From Poriferisodalis sp965204125 (lineage in GTDB: Bacteria; Actinomycetota; Acidimicrobiia; Acidimicrobiales; Poriferisodalaceae): 64,000 bases of DNA. Location of the stretch: NCBI RefSeq assembly GCF_965204125.1, contig NZ_OZ241968.1, forward strand, positions 124,001 to 188,000. The letters are read 5' to 3'. The translations under genes and the position numbers were made by a program. Below the pieces are notes generated by a model, which was not told the origin of the DNA, made no database searches, and worked only from the letters and a program-made list of their open reading frames with translations. Positions 1 to 10,480 of this stretch are shown piece by piece (the stretch's first letter is position 1; every line of letters starts with the position of its first letter).

Positions 1-618
1 CGCGATCGAGGTGCCGATGTGCCCCGGCATCACCACGTGGGCGCTGACATGCGGTGCGTGCAGGGCCAGATCAACCTGCAGCGCTTCGGTGAAGCCCTTT
101 ACCGCGAACTTGGCTGCGCAGTACGACGTGTGCGGCAGGCCGGGGCCGACCGTCGCCCAGAAGCCGTTAATGCTGCTGGTGTTGACCATCGCTCCCGCCT
201 CGGAGCGCACGAGCATGTCCATGAACGCCCGGGCGCAATTCAGCACGCCGTTCCAGCACACCTCGAAGGTCTTGTCCCACGCGGCGCGCTGATCGTCGAT
301 CACGAAGCTGCCGCCACCGCCGACGCCGGCGTTGTTGAACAGCAGGTTGATGTGGTCGGTGTCGTGCGAAGCGGCGACTTCGGCCGCAAATGCCGTCACG
401 GCATCCGCGTCAGTCACGTCGCACTGGTGCGTGGTGATGCGCACTCCGCTTGAGCCGCTGGCGGCCATCTCTGCTGTGCGCGCCAGTTCGTCGGTATTGA
501 GATCGCAGGCGGCAACGTGCGCACCAGCCGCGGTGAGCTGGCGAACAAGCTCACGGCCCATGCCCGTGCCGCCGCCGGTCACCACGGCGATGCATCCCGC
601 AAAGTCAGTTACTGCCAT
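1..618 (-). CDS. SDR family NAD(P)-dependent oxidoreductase (3' end outside window)
   Basis: Classical short-chain dehydrogenase/reductase; the visible 206 residues start at an ATG whose complement is at 616-618, and the C-terminus lies beyond the window edge. Near the N-terminus is the Rossmann motif TGGGTGMG (the TGxxxGxG dinucleotide-binding loop), followed by NNAG in the middle and a Ser-Tyr-Lys catalytic arrangement (SSINGF, then YCAAK). These support NAD(P)H-dependent carbonyl or alcohol oxidoreduction; the substrate cannot be told. It lies 3 bases downstream of the VOC gene on the same strand, so the two are probably co-transcribed. Confidence 0.9.
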   Translation of the reverse strand, partial: MAVTDFAGCIAVVTGGGTGMGRELVRQLTAAGAHVAACDLNTDELARTAEMAASGSSGVRITTHQCDVTDADAVTAFAAEVAASHDTDHINLLFNNAGVGGGGSFVIDDQRAAWDKTFEVCWNGVLNCARAFMDMLVRSEAGAMVNTSSINGFWATVGPGLPHTSYCAAKFAVKGFTEALQVDLALHAPHVSAHVVMPGHIGTSIA

Positions 619-621
619 TGC

Positions 622-1134
622 TCAGCCCTCCGGAGGCCCATCAGCGAACATCGCCGCAGCCGCGGCTTCCATGTCCTCGGGGCTCACATCTCGCATATGG
701 GTCGCGATCGACCACTTGTGCCCGAACGGGTCGCGGATGCTGCCGAAGCGGTCGCCCCAGAACATGTCCTCGGGCGGCATCAGCACCTCCGCGCCCATCG
801 CCACCGCTTTCTCGATGGTCGCGTCACAGTCATGAACGTAACGGTGCATCGTCACGGTCGAACCGTTCAGTGCCGCAGGCGCAGAGGGTTCGCCTCCCCA
901 CTCCGGGAAGTCGTCAGCCAGGAAGAGCAAGCCGTCGCCGAGCACCAACTCGGCGTGCATCACCTTGTCGCCACCCGGCGCCATCTGGCGGTTGGTCTCC
1001 TGGGCACCGAAGGCGGCTGTGTACCACTCAATGGCATCGGCCGCTCCTCCGGGAGATCCGTCGGTTCGGGCTCCGATGGTCATGTAGGGCACGACGAAAG
1101 GCCGATCTGCAGGAATCGGATTCACATCACTCAT
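622..1134 (-). CDS. VOC (glyoxalase/PhnB-like) superfamily protein
   Basis: A 170-residue protein of the vicinal oxygen chelate fold, PhnB/YdcN-like branch. The N-terminal half has the betaalphabeta-type segment AIEWYTAAFGA, and the C-terminal half ends in the typical DPFGHKWSIATH strand. The frame stays open upstream, but the start MSDVNPIP fits the family length and leaves a sensible distance to mmsA on the other strand. The family includes metal-dependent dioxygenases, isomerases and resistance proteins, so no substrate is assigned. It probably forms an operon with the SDR gene that follows. Confidence 0.85.
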   Translation of the reverse strand: MSDVNPIPADRPFVVPYMTIGARTDGSPGGAADAIEWYTAAFGAQETNRQMAPGGDKVMHAELVLGDGLLFLADDFPEWGGEPSAPAALNGSTVTMHRYVHDCDATIEKAVAMGAEVLMPPEDMFWGDRFGSIRDPFGHKWSIATHMRDVSPEDMEAAAAAMFADGPPEG

Positions 1135-1284
1135 GGGCGCGGACTCTAGCCACGGCCTGCTGGCCGCGATGCCGCCGTTGAGCGTTCCCACCCACCCCGC
1201 AAGGCTGCGAAAATCAGGGCCTATTGGAGATGGACATTCGGCGCGCTCGCCCGACGCTGAGCGCTGCCGGCAAGGAGGACTCAC

Positions 1285-2781
<1,497 letters not shown>

Positions 2782-2785
2782 GCAG

Positions 2786-2859
2786 TCGGGAAGGCGGGAT
2801 TTGAACCCACGACCCCCTGCTCCCAAAGCAGGTGCGCTACCAGGCTGCGCCACTTCCCG
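2786..2859 (-). tRNA. tRNA-Pro(TGG)
   Basis: Read on the minus strand, this folds as a cloverleaf: acceptor CGGGAAG pairs fully with CTTCCCG, with A as discriminator. The anticodon stem CCTGC/GCAGG closes a TTTGGGA loop, giving anticodon TGG, and the T-arm has GGGTTCAAATCCC. No CCA is encoded. It starts 4 bases after the mmsA stop on the opposite strand. Confidence 0.95.
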
Positions 2860-2999
2860 AGTCTGAAGAGCTGAGTCAGCAGGGCTGACGGTTCGACTTC
2901 GAAGATCGATCGTACCGGTGGCGGTACGGAGGGCCTGCGTGGATTATTGGATCGACGCCGGCGCTTCGCGTTGCCGGCAATCGGTGCGACGCGGTGAGG

Positions 3000-3191
3000 T
3001 CAATCGTCGACGGCGATGACTTGGGTGGGACAGCTCGCGGCTGCGGTTCGCACGGCGCTGTGGTGTTCGGCGCTGGGGCTGTCTTCAAGGAGCTGTACGA
3101 GACCGTCGTTGCCCACCTCGAAGATTCCCGGAGCGATCATCTCGCAGGAACCGCTGCCGATGCACTTGTCGACGTCGATGGTGATCTTCAC
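3000..3191 (-). CDS. Small ferredoxin, probably [3Fe-4S]
   Basis: A 63-residue ferredoxin with Cys10, Cys16 and Cys55 in the pattern CxxxxxC...CP. The second position of the classical CxxCxxC motif is not Cys (it reads CIGSGSC). This three-cysteine set is typical of [3Fe-4S] ferredoxins that feed electrons to cytochromes P450 or related oxygenases; no P450 is in the window. The start is GTG (complement at 3189-3191) with GGAGG four bases upstream on the minus strand. It is divergent from the F420-type oxidoreductase gene across about 234 bases that must hold both promoters. Confidence 0.88.
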   Translation of the reverse strand: MKITIDVDKCIGSGSCEMIAPGIFEVGNDGLVQLLEDSPSAEHHSAVRTAAASCPTQVIAVDD

Positions 3192-3425
3192 TGTGCCTCC
3201 AGCTCGTCAGGCATCTCGGTTGCCGGCTCCCATTCTTGCGAGCCGAACGCTTGCTCCCGATGCGTCAGCGCAACGCTACGCCACGTCGCCGCGGGAACGA
3301 CACCGCTCCGGCGCGCGCCTGCACCTCCCAGCAGTCGGGCACCGGCGACTCCTGACCGTTACTCTCAGCGGCGGCCGCAACCGGCCACGAGCGCAATCGC
3401 TTCCCTTACCTACAGGAGGACCACT

Positions 3426-4268
3426 GTGAAGATCGGCGTGATGATGTTCCCCACCGACAAGGCCATCGGGCCGGTCGAGTTGGCGAAGGCTGTTGAGGAA
3501 CGAGGCTTTGAGTCGCTGTGGTTCCCCGAGCACAGCCACATTCCCACGAGCCGCGAAACGCCCTGGGGCGGCAACGAGGGCGCGCCGCCGCTGCCCGAGG
3601 AATACTGGCGCACACACGACCAGTTCGTGTCGCTGGGTGCCGCTGCAGCGGTTACCGAGAACATCATGCTCGGCACCGGCATCACGCTCGTCGCCCAGCG
3701 CGACCCGATCTGGCTGGCCAAGGAAGCCGCCACGGTGGACCGGATCTCGAACGGCCGGTTCATCCTGGGCATCGGCTACGGCTGGAACAAGGAGGAGCTG
3801 CGGAACCACGGCGTGAAGTACACCGACCGGCGCGCGATCACTCGGGAGATGATGCTGGCAGTGCGCGAGCTGTGGACCAATGACGAGGCCGAGTTCCACG
3901 GCGATTGGGTGAACTTCGAGTCGTCGTGGGCGTGGCCGAAGCCGGTGCAGGAAGGTGGCCCGAAGGTCATCCTCGGCGGTGCCGCCGGGCCGAAGACCAT
4001 CGCCGACATCGTCGAGTTCTGCGATGGCTGGATGCCGATCTCGGGCCGCTACGACTTCGACGTGCCGATGAAGCAGATCCGTGAGTCGGCGATAGAAGCC
4101 GGCCGCGACCCCGATGAGATCGAGTTCGGCCAGTTCGGCACGCCCCCCAAGCCGGAGATCCTGGAGAGCTTGGCGGAGTCGGGCTGCACCCGCGTGGTGC
4201 TCGGGCTCCCGCCGGCCGACGCCGACACGGTGCTGCCGATCCTCGACAAGTACACGGCGCTGCTGTAG
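3426..4268 (+). CDS. LLM class F420-dependent oxidoreductase
   Basis: A 280-residue luciferase-like monooxygenase-fold protein of the actinobacterial F420-dependent group. The N-terminus KIGVMMFPTDK is followed by GFESLWFPEH (beta2 region), LGTGITL, and the signature segment RFILGIGYGWNKEEL near residues 115-130. These enzymes use coenzyme F420 for hydride transfer on varied substrates. The frame is open far upstream, but the GTG at 3426 follows a strong ACAGGAGG at a good distance, and the homologous part begins there. It is divergent from the ferredoxin gene. Confidence 0.9.
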   Translation: MKIGVMMFPTDKAIGPVELAKAVEERGFESLWFPEHSHIPTSRETPWGGNEGAPPLPEEYWRTHDQFVSLGAAAAVTENIMLGTGITLVAQRDPIWLAKEAATVDRISNGRFILGIGYGWNKEELRNHGVKYTDRRAITREMMLAVRELWTNDEAEFHGDWVNFESSWAWPKPVQEGGPKVILGGAAGPKTIADIVEFCDGWMPISGRYDFDVPMKQIRESAIEAGRDPDEIEFGQFGTPPKPEILESLAESGCTRVVLGLPPADADTVLPILDKYTALL

Positions 4269-4345
4269 CAGTTTCACGTTCCGCCGCGGGCCTCGGGCCT
4301 GCGGGATTGCACACTGCCGGCCGCGCCAGCGGGAACAATGTGGCG

Positions 4346-5002
4346 GTGACTGACAGCGCGCCCGGCGTGGAGCATCTCGATGTTGTCGACGAGGTGGGGC
4401 GCTACGTGCGCACTGCCCCACGGGACGAGGTGCACGAACGCGGCGAGTGGCACCGGGTGTTTCACTGCCAGATCGTCACGCTGCGTGACGGCGTGCCGAC
4501 CGCGGTGCTGCAGCAGCGTTCTCGCGCCAAGGCGGCCTTTGCGGGGCTGATCGACGTCAGTGCGGCCGGGCATCTCGCCGCCGGCGAGACACCGCTCGAT
4601 GGGGTGCGGGAGCTCGAAGAAGAGCTCGGCCTGTCCCCCGCCAGCACCGACCTCGTGCCGCTCGGCATACGCCGGCTGGCCGACGACAGCGGCGAGGGCA
4701 GATTGAACTGCGAGCTGACCAGCGTGTACCTCCTGCGCGACGACCGCCCGCTCACCGACTACGTGCTGGCCCGCGACGAGGTCGACGCGGTGCTCGACGC
4801 GCCCATCGCCGACCTGCTCGCGCTGTTCGGCGGCACGCCTTCGATCACGGTGCAGGGCATCTCGTCAGCCGGGCATGCCGACGCCAGCGAGGTCACGCTC
4901 GAAGTGACGCTCGACGACTTCGTGCCGGGTGCCGAATACTGGGTGGTGCTGATGGTGATGGCCCAGCGATTCCTCGCCGGCCAGGGCCCGCTCGCTGTCT
5001 GA
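4346..5002 (+). CDS. Nudix hydrolase family protein
   Basis: About 218 residues, related to the YfcD/IDI-like Nudix proteins that hydrolyse nucleoside diphosphate-linked compounds. The Nudix helix reads GHLAAGE, six residues, then RELEEELGL. The canonical box needs seven residues between the first Glu and the RE pair, so this one is a residue short. Other conserved positions, including the REUxEExGU metal-binding part, are intact. The start is either GTG 4346 (used here) or GTG 4340; GGGAA at 4331-4335 is a weak ribosome binding site. It converges on the helicase gene with a 15-base gap. Confidence 0.8.
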   Translation: MTDSAPGVEHLDVVDEVGRYVRTAPRDEVHERGEWHRVFHCQIVTLRDGVPTAVLQQRSRAKAAFAGLIDVSAAGHLAAGETPLDGVRELEEELGLSPASTDLVPLGIRRLADDSGEGRLNCELTSVYLLRDDRPLTDYVLARDEVDAVLDAPIADLLALFGGTPSITVQGISSAGHADASEVTLEVTLDDFVPGAEYWVVLMVMAQRFLAGQGPLAV

Positions 5003-5017
5003 AGTGGCGCGGATCGC

Positions 5018-7846
5018 TCAGGCGTGTTCGGCGATGAGGGCCAGCACTTCCGCACCATAGGAGTCCCGCTTGGCCGGCCCGATGCCGGGCACGGCCAGCA
5101 GCTCAGCGTCGTTGCTGGGGCGCCGTGTGGCGAGCGCAATCAGAACCGCATCGGAGAAGACTCTGAATGCGCGCACGCCTTCGGCTCGACTTCGCTCGAG
5201 GCGCCAAGCGCGGAGCGCTTCGAACAGCGCCGCATCACGCGGAGCAGTTGGCGGCTCGGGCTTGGGTCGGCGGTCCGCAGACCGCGAGCCGGTGCCCGGC
5301 AGCACGGCCGGGTCGGCTGCGTTGTCCGGGTCAGCATGACCACCGGACTCTCGCGACGATGCTCCGGCGAGGGTCGGCTCGGGCTCAAGGGGCATCGGCG
5401 GCGCCAGCTCGGTGAGCTCGGCCAGGAACTGCGACGGCGGATCGTCGCTGACGAAGGTGACAGATTGCGAGCAGCGCGTCAGCGCCACGTGAAAGACGCG
5501 GCGCTCTTCCTCGATGTCGTGAGCGAGACGGTGAGGCATCAGGCCTGCCGAGGCCTCATAGACGACGACGTGGGGCCATTCGAGGCCCTTCACCCGGTGG
5601 ACGGTCGCGAGCCGCACACCCAGTTGCCGCGCCAGATTCGCCGGGGCAGCGCCGCTTGGCGAACGGGTCTCGTCGTTGCCGAAGCCAACTGCATCCGCGG
5701 CGCCGAACCCTGACAAGCGATCGGCCAACCACGCCGCGAAGCTGGCCGGGTCGGTGTGCAGGTGGGCCACCGAAATCAGCGCCCGCAGGTCATCGCCGTG
5801 AGCGGATCTGTCCACGGAGCGGCGCGAGGCATCCAAGCGGGTGTCAAGGCTGTAACCCAAGCCCAGCTCATCGCGGACAATTTCCAAGATGGCTTGCGTG
5901 GAGAGTTGCTCGTTCGCGGTTCGCTGTCGCAGCATGTCGATGTCGTCCGCGTACTCATCGATCTTGGTCGCTGCGCGGTCGTCACTGAGACGGCCCGCGA
6001 GCGCACGCAGCGCGCCGAGGCTGCGCTGCTCGCCGATCCACTCGATCGCGCGAGGCGAGATTCCACGCGGCGGGCGGCGCGCGGCGTCCGACAGCGCTCC
6101 GCCCGGAAGTGCGTGCCTGGGCGCGACCGCCAACTTGAGCCACGCCAGCGCGCCCGCGACGCCGGTGCGCTCCATGAACCCACGACCCAGCGGTGCATCT
6201 GCCGCCACGCCCATCTCCCCCAGCACAATCTGCGGCACGAGCAGCGTGCTGTTGACCCTCGTCAGCACTGCGATGTCGGATGGCCGGACACCGTCGTCAA
6301 GTAGGGCCGTCACGGTCTCCCGCAGTGCCGCAGCCGCCTCCGGCCGAGTCTTGACGGCGAGTGTCCCGTCGTCGCCCGTGCTGTCATCTGACTGGAGCGC
6401 GGTGATCCGCTTGTCGATACGGCGGTGATTGTGCGACAGCAGGTTGACTGCGGCACCCACCACGGGCGGCGGGCAGCGATAGTTCACATTCAGGTGGTGG
6501 ACTGCTGCGCCGGGAAAGTACTTGTCGAAATCGATGAGCCACTGGGGTGACGCGCCCGCGTAGCCGTAGATGGTCTGGTCGTCGTCGCCGACGGCGAACA
6601 CGTCGGCGCGCGGACCAGCCAGCAGCCGGATCATCAGCAGGTGTGCGGGTGTCAAGTCCTGAAATTCGTCTACGAGCAGCACAGCGCAGGCACGGCGGGC
6701 GGCGGCACGGGCTGCCGGGTCGGCCAGCAGGATCTCGATCGCCCCGATGATCTGCTGGTCGAAGTCGACCAATCCATCAGCCGACAAGCTCTTGACATAG
6801 CGCGGTGCCAACGTCGAGAACTCCGGCACATCGGGCTGGAAGTCGCCTTCGACATCAGCCGGGTCGCGCAGCCCCAGCCGTGAAGCACTGAGTGCTTCCA
6901 GCCAGGGTGCGAGCTGATCGGTCATTGCCCGCCGACGACGCTTGACGAGGCCGTCGAGGCGGTCGCGCACTCCCATCTCGTCGATGACGTCGACCCGGCT
7001 TCGGCCTGCCGGACGGGCGAAAGGCCCCGAACCGTTGCAGATGGCCAGGGCGAGGCTGTTGAGGGTCCGCACCTGCAGCCCCGTCAGGTCCCGAGTGCGC
7101 TCTTCCATCTCGCGGCGAGCCCGGACATTGAAGGCCACTAGGCACACGGCCTCGGCGGCAACCCCCAGATCCCTCACGAGGTAGCGCGCCCGCTCGGTGA
7201 GCACGCGGGTCTTGCCCGACCCAGCAGGCGCAACGATGCACGCAGCCCCGCCCAAGTGGCCGACAGCCGCTTGCTGATCCGGTGCCAGCTCGGCTCGCGG
7301 CGGCGCAGCGGGCTGCGCCCCGCGCAGGCTCCCCGCCGCCAGATTGGCCGCAGGCACGACCGGCACAGCGAGTTCGAACGCCTCCAGTGGTCCGCCATCG
7401 CACCACACCGGCCCTGCGTCTGTACGCACGTCGCCGTCGCTCGCTTCACGGGCGCTCGACCCGCTCACGGGCACGGCCCCCAGCTCGAGTGCTGCCTCCA
7501 CGGGAGCGAAGCGTGCCCGTGCCCGGTCCCGAGAATCCACGGCGTTTGCCGTCAGGAGGTGCGCCAGCACCTCCGATCGCATCGTCAGCCCGGGCGAGAG
7601 CTCCCACCACGGCGCCTGCCACACCGGCGCAGCATCGGGCAGATCACCTTCGAGCTCGATGACCAGTCGAGTCCGCTGCAACCAAGCGTCACGCAAACGG
7701 CGGCCAGCCGCCGCGCTGAAGTCACCGAGGCTGACGTGCACGCGTTCGCAGCCAGACCATGCGTCGGGCACTGCCTCGCCCGGTCGCACCAGGACGCTGC
7801 GCCCCAACTCGGGCGGGCCTGCCAGTGCGTCTGCGGTCAGTCTCAT
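5018..7846 (-). CDS. UvrD/Rep-family DNA helicase with C-terminal HRDC domain (UvrD2-like)
   Basis: A 942-residue superfamily 1A helicase. Motifs in order: Q-motif region LAPDQQAAV, Walker A APAGSGKT (206-213), motif Ia VAFNVRARREM, Walker B LLVDEFQDL, motif III GDDDQTIYGYAGA, motif IV NYRCPPPVV, motif V TVHRVKGLEWPHVVV and motif VI VALTRCSQ. The last 75 residues form an HRDC domain (LFEALRAWRLERSRAEGVRA, then AVPGIGPAK), as in mycobacterial UvrD2. It probably acts in DNA repair or replication-fork restart. Compared with UvrD2, an extra ~190 residues precede the helicase core, with no recognisable motif. folE lies upstream on the same strand. Confidence 0.92.
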   Translation of the reverse strand: MRLTADALAGPPELGRSVLVRPGEAVPDAWSGCERVHVSLGDFSAAAGRRLRDAWLQRTRLVIELEGDLPDAAPVWQAPWWELSPGLTMRSEVLAHLLTANAVDSRDRARARFAPVEAALELGAVPVSGSSAREASDGDVRTDAGPVWCDGGPLEAFELAVPVVPAANLAAGSLRGAQPAAPPRAELAPDQQAAVGHLGGAACIVAPAGSGKTRVLTERARYLVRDLGVAAEAVCLVAFNVRARREMEERTRDLTGLQVRTLNSLALAICNGSGPFARPAGRSRVDVIDEMGVRDRLDGLVKRRRRAMTDQLAPWLEALSASRLGLRDPADVEGDFQPDVPEFSTLAPRYVKSLSADGLVDFDQQIIGAIEILLADPAARAAARRACAVLLVDEFQDLTPAHLLMIRLLAGPRADVFAVGDDDQTIYGYAGASPQWLIDFDKYFPGAAVHHLNVNYRCPPPVVGAAVNLLSHNHRRIDKRITALQSDDSTGDDGTLAVKTRPEAAAALRETVTALLDDGVRPSDIAVLTRVNSTLLVPQIVLGEMGVAADAPLGRGFMERTGVAGALAWLKLAVAPRHALPGGALSDAARRPPRGISPRAIEWIGEQRSLGALRALAGRLSDDRAATKIDEYADDIDMLRQRTANEQLSTQAILEIVRDELGLGYSLDTRLDASRRSVDRSAHGDDLRALISVAHLHTDPASFAAWLADRLSGFGAADAVGFGNDETRSPSGAAPANLARQLGVRLATVHRVKGLEWPHVVVYEASAGLMPHRLAHDIEEERRVFHVALTRCSQSVTFVSDDPPSQFLAELTELAPPMPLEPEPTLAGASSRESGGHADPDNAADPAVLPGTGSRSADRRPKPEPPTAPRDAALFEALRAWRLERSRAEGVRAFRVFSDAVLIALATRRPSNDAELLAVPGIGPAKRDSYGAEVLALIAEHA

Positions 7847-7927
7847 GTGCAGGCTGCGCTCACGCAGAACGTGACCTGGGCACAGCGCTGTGCCCGCAGT
7901 CCGGCCTGTAGCTCAGCATGTGGCCCG

Positions 7928-8596
7928 CTAGCGGCCGACGCCGATGAGGTGCATCGCCTCCGCACGGGTAGCGGTGTTGCGGAACTGCCCACGTACGGCT
8001 GAGGTGATGGTGAGCGACCCCGGCTTTTGTACGCCGCGCATCGACATGCACTGGTGCTCCGCCTCGACGACCACGAGCGTGCCCCGCGGCTCGAGCACCT
8101 CCATCAGCTTGTCGGCAACCTGGGTCGTCAGGCGTTCTTGCACCTGCGGCCGACGGGCGTAGGCCTCCACGAGCCGCGCCAGCTTCGACAAGCCAGTGAT
8201 CATGCCTCGCTCGCCGGGGATATAAGCGACATGGGCACGGCCCACAAACGGCATCAGGTGGTGCTCGCACATCGAATAGAAGGGGATGTCACGCACCATG
8301 ACCATCTCGTCATGGCCGGTCTCGAACTGCACCTTCAGGTGATGCTCAGGGTCTTCCTGCAGGCCAGCGAACACTTCGGCATACATGCGAGCCACGCGCT
8401 TGGGCGTCTTCTGCAGGCCGTCCCGATCGGGGTCCTCGCCGATCGCGAGCAGGATCTCCCGGACTGCCTTCTCGATGCGGTCCGTGTCCACTTGCTGATC
8501 GGTCACGGCACCGTTGGTGGCTGCGATGGACAGCACCTCGGCAGCGGCAGAGGTGCTCGACACAGCGTCAGCGTCAGAAATTGAGCCGGACGGCAT
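7928..8596 (-). CDS. folE: GTP cyclohydrolase I
   Basis: A 222-residue enzyme converting GTP to 7,8-dihydroneopterin triphosphate, the first step of folate (and F420-independent pterin) synthesis. Zinc and active-site residues are visible: Cys110 and His113 in SMCEHHLMPF, Cys183 in EHQCMSMRGV, with GLSKLARLVEAYARRPQVQERLT between them. The first ~35 residues are a variable Ser/Ala-rich tail. It sits upstream of the helicase gene on the same strand with an 81-base gap. Confidence 0.97.
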   Translation of the reverse strand: MPSGSISDADAVSSTSAAAEVLSIAATNGAVTDQQVDTDRIEKAVREILLAIGEDPDRDGLQKTPKRVARMYAEVFAGLQEDPEHHLKVQFETGHDEMVMVRDIPFYSMCEHHLMPFVGRAHVAYIPGERGMITGLSKLARLVEAYARRPQVQERLTTQVADKLMEVLEPRGTLVVVEAEHQCMSMRGVQKPGSLTITSAVRGQFRNTATRAEAMHLIGVGR

Positions 8597-8770
8597 CCGG
8601 TGAACCTACCGGCGTTGGCCGGGGACGCCATAGCGATTTGCGTGGCCAGCGTGTCATGTAGAGAAGTAGATGCCGAGGCACCGAGAGGGCGCGACAACGG
8701 GGCGCGACGAGGGCCTTGGGTAGAGGATTGTCCACGGCCCTCACCACGGGCCGCTGTTAGGGTCAGCGCA

Positions 8771-9793
8771 ATGGCCCTGTTCAGCGAGATGAAGAGCACC
8801 TGGAGCAGGACGCGGCGCTTGGCCTCAACGTCCTACGGCGTTCTGAAACGCGACAGGTTCCTCATGGCCTTCCCGGCCTTGACGCTGGCTGCGGTGGCCG
8901 TCATCTGCGTGGTGACGTGGGCAGCGGTATGGATTGCTACCGGCGGGCTCAGTGCCGCCACGGTTGACGATCCCGGAACATGGGCAACTGAGCCGATGTT
9001 GTGGATCGGGCTCTTGGTTTCCGTGCTGCTGTGCACGTTCGTGTCGGTCTTCTTCACCGCTGCGCTGACCTACGGCGCTTGGGAGCGTCTCCGGGGCGGA
9101 ACGCCGACCTTCGATGGCTGCCTAGCGGCTGCCAAGGCCCGTCTGCACGTCATCGTGCCGTGGGCCATCCTCGCCGGCTTGGTTGGGGTGGTCATCGAGT
9201 TGTTGTACCGGCTGCCCAGGTTCTTCCGTCACATGGAACAGGCTGGTCGCCACATCCCCGTGGTCGGCCAGTTCGCCGCCCTCGGGGCGATGATCGTGGC
9301 CTTGGTGCTCGAGTACATCTGGTACTTCGTCACCTACCTCGTCGTGCCGGTGCTGGTGGTGGAAGAAACCGGCCCGGTCGCTTCGTGCAAGCGCTCTTTC
9401 GGCCTGTTCCGCAAGACGTGGGGCAAGAGCCTCATCGCTCAGGTGGGATTCGAGCTCATCAGCTTTCTGCTCTTCTTGCCGGGTCTGGTGCTTGCGGCTC
9501 TTATCGTCGCCGTCGGGTTGGGAAGCCTGGTGGCGCTGGTTCTCGGCATCGTTGTCGGGGTGGCATGGCTGCTGACGGTGATTGTGGCCATGTCGGCCAT
9601 TGTCGGCATCTTCAAGACGGCGCTGTACCTCTACGCGACGACCGGCGAAGTGCCTGGCGAGTTTGCGGGCACCGATCTCGAGAACGCGTTCACGAACAAG
9701 GCTGCTCGCAAAGCCGAACGAAAAGCTCGCAAGGCTCAAGGGAATGTCCAGATGCGCCCCCGGCAGGACTCGAACCTGCAACCGGCGGGATAG
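8771..9793 (+). CDS. DUF6159-type polytopic membrane protein whose 3' end overlaps tRNA-Arg
   Basis: A 340-residue integral membrane protein with about six hydrophobic segments (for example FLMAFPALTLAAVAVICVV near residue 35 and LVALVLGIVVGVAWLLTVIV near 260). The pattern FVSVFFTAALTYGAWERLRGGTPT plus VVPVLVVEETGPVASCKRSFGLFRKTWG matches the DUF6159 family, of unknown function. A basic tail, AARKAERKARKAQ, follows the last membrane span. There is no stop before the convergent tRNA-Arg gene: the last 12 codons and the TAG are antisense to the tRNA. ATG 8771 is chosen because upstream residues are not homologous-looking. Confidence 0.8.
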   Translation: MALFSEMKSTWSRTRRLASTSYGVLKRDRFLMAFPALTLAAVAVICVVTWAAVWIATGGLSAATVDDPGTWATEPMLWIGLLVSVLLCTFVSVFFTAALTYGAWERLRGGTPTFDGCLAAAKARLHVIVPWAILAGLVGVVIELLYRLPRFFRHMEQAGRHIPVVGQFAALGAMIVALVLEYIWYFVTYLVVPVLVVEETGPVASCKRSFGLFRKTWGKSLIAQVGFELISFLLFLPGLVLAALIVAVGLGSLVALVLGIVVGVAWLLTVIVAMSAIVGIFKTALYLYATTGEVPGEFAGTDLENAFTNKAARKAERKARKAQGNVQMRPRQDSNLQPAG

Positions 9794-9828
9794 AAGCCCG
9801 CTGCGCTGTCCAGTTGCGCCACGGGGGC
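9755..9828 (-). tRNA. tRNA-Arg(TCT)
   Basis: Minus-strand cloverleaf with acceptor GCCCCCG/CGGGGGC, discriminator G, anticodon stem GCGGG/CCCGC around loop CTTCTAT (anticodon TCT), and T-arm GCAGG TTCGAGT CCTGC. No CCA is encoded. Thirty-nine bases overlap the end of the convergent membrane-protein gene. Confidence 0.95.
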
Positions 9829-9965
9829 AAGGGGTCACGGGGGCCCCGAGCCATCCTGCCACCCAACTGGCGCTGGTCCAAGGGTTCAACGGCACGGCAA
9901 TGGCCTGCTCGGTACATTTCTGAGACCGGCCTTCAGATGGCCTCGACGCTCAAGGGAGACCGAAC

Positions 9966-10439
9966 GTGACCGAGAAGGATCTTGGTTTCCGCTTCGACAC
10001 CAACGAACTCCAGTGGATCCACTACGAGGGCGGACCGCGTTTCGACTACCGGATCGACTACGACATCGCCGTGCTCGGCCATCAGGAAGACGTCGGGCGG
10101 CTCGACCTGCTCATTCGCTGGGCGCCAGACGCCTACTGCCACTTCCATCGCCACGTGGCCACGACCGCCTCGCTGGTGCTCGAGGGTGAGCATCACGTCA
10201 TCGACATCGATGACGACGGCAACGAGGTGCACCACGATGTGCGGCCCGCCGGCACCTACTGCAGCGGCCCGGGCGGTGACGTGCACATGGAGCGCGGTGG
10301 CCCCGAGGGATCATTGGTGCTGTTCTCGATGCACGAGCCGACGGGGCGGATGTTCGAGGTGCTCGACGCCGACCACAACATCCTGGCCGAGAACACCATC
10401 GAGTCGTTCAGAGAACAGGCCCGCGAACTCGCGAGCTGA
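9966..10439 (+). CDS. Cupin-fold protein
   Basis: A 157-residue single-domain cupin. The metal-site pattern is visible as CHFHRHVATTASLVLEGEHHV (HxHx-type ligands with a downstream Glu) and GGDVHMERGGPEGSLVLF (second motif with His). It resembles the ChrR/acetylacetone-cleaving type cupins, for which function varies, so only the fold and a probable metal centre are claimed. The start is GTG with AGGGAGA upstream. It stands alone between tRNA-Arg and the convergent Nudix gene. Confidence 0.8.
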   Translation: MTEKDLGFRFDTNELQWIHYEGGPRFDYRIDYDIAVLGHQEDVGRLDLLIRWAPDAYCHFHRHVATTASLVLEGEHHVIDIDDDGNEVHHDVRPAGTYCSGPGGDVHMERGGPEGSLVLFSMHEPTGRMFEVLDADHNILAENTIESFREQARELAS

Positions 10440-10480
10440 CCCCGAGCGCAACTGAGGCCCGTGGAGCCCTTGGAGCAGGG

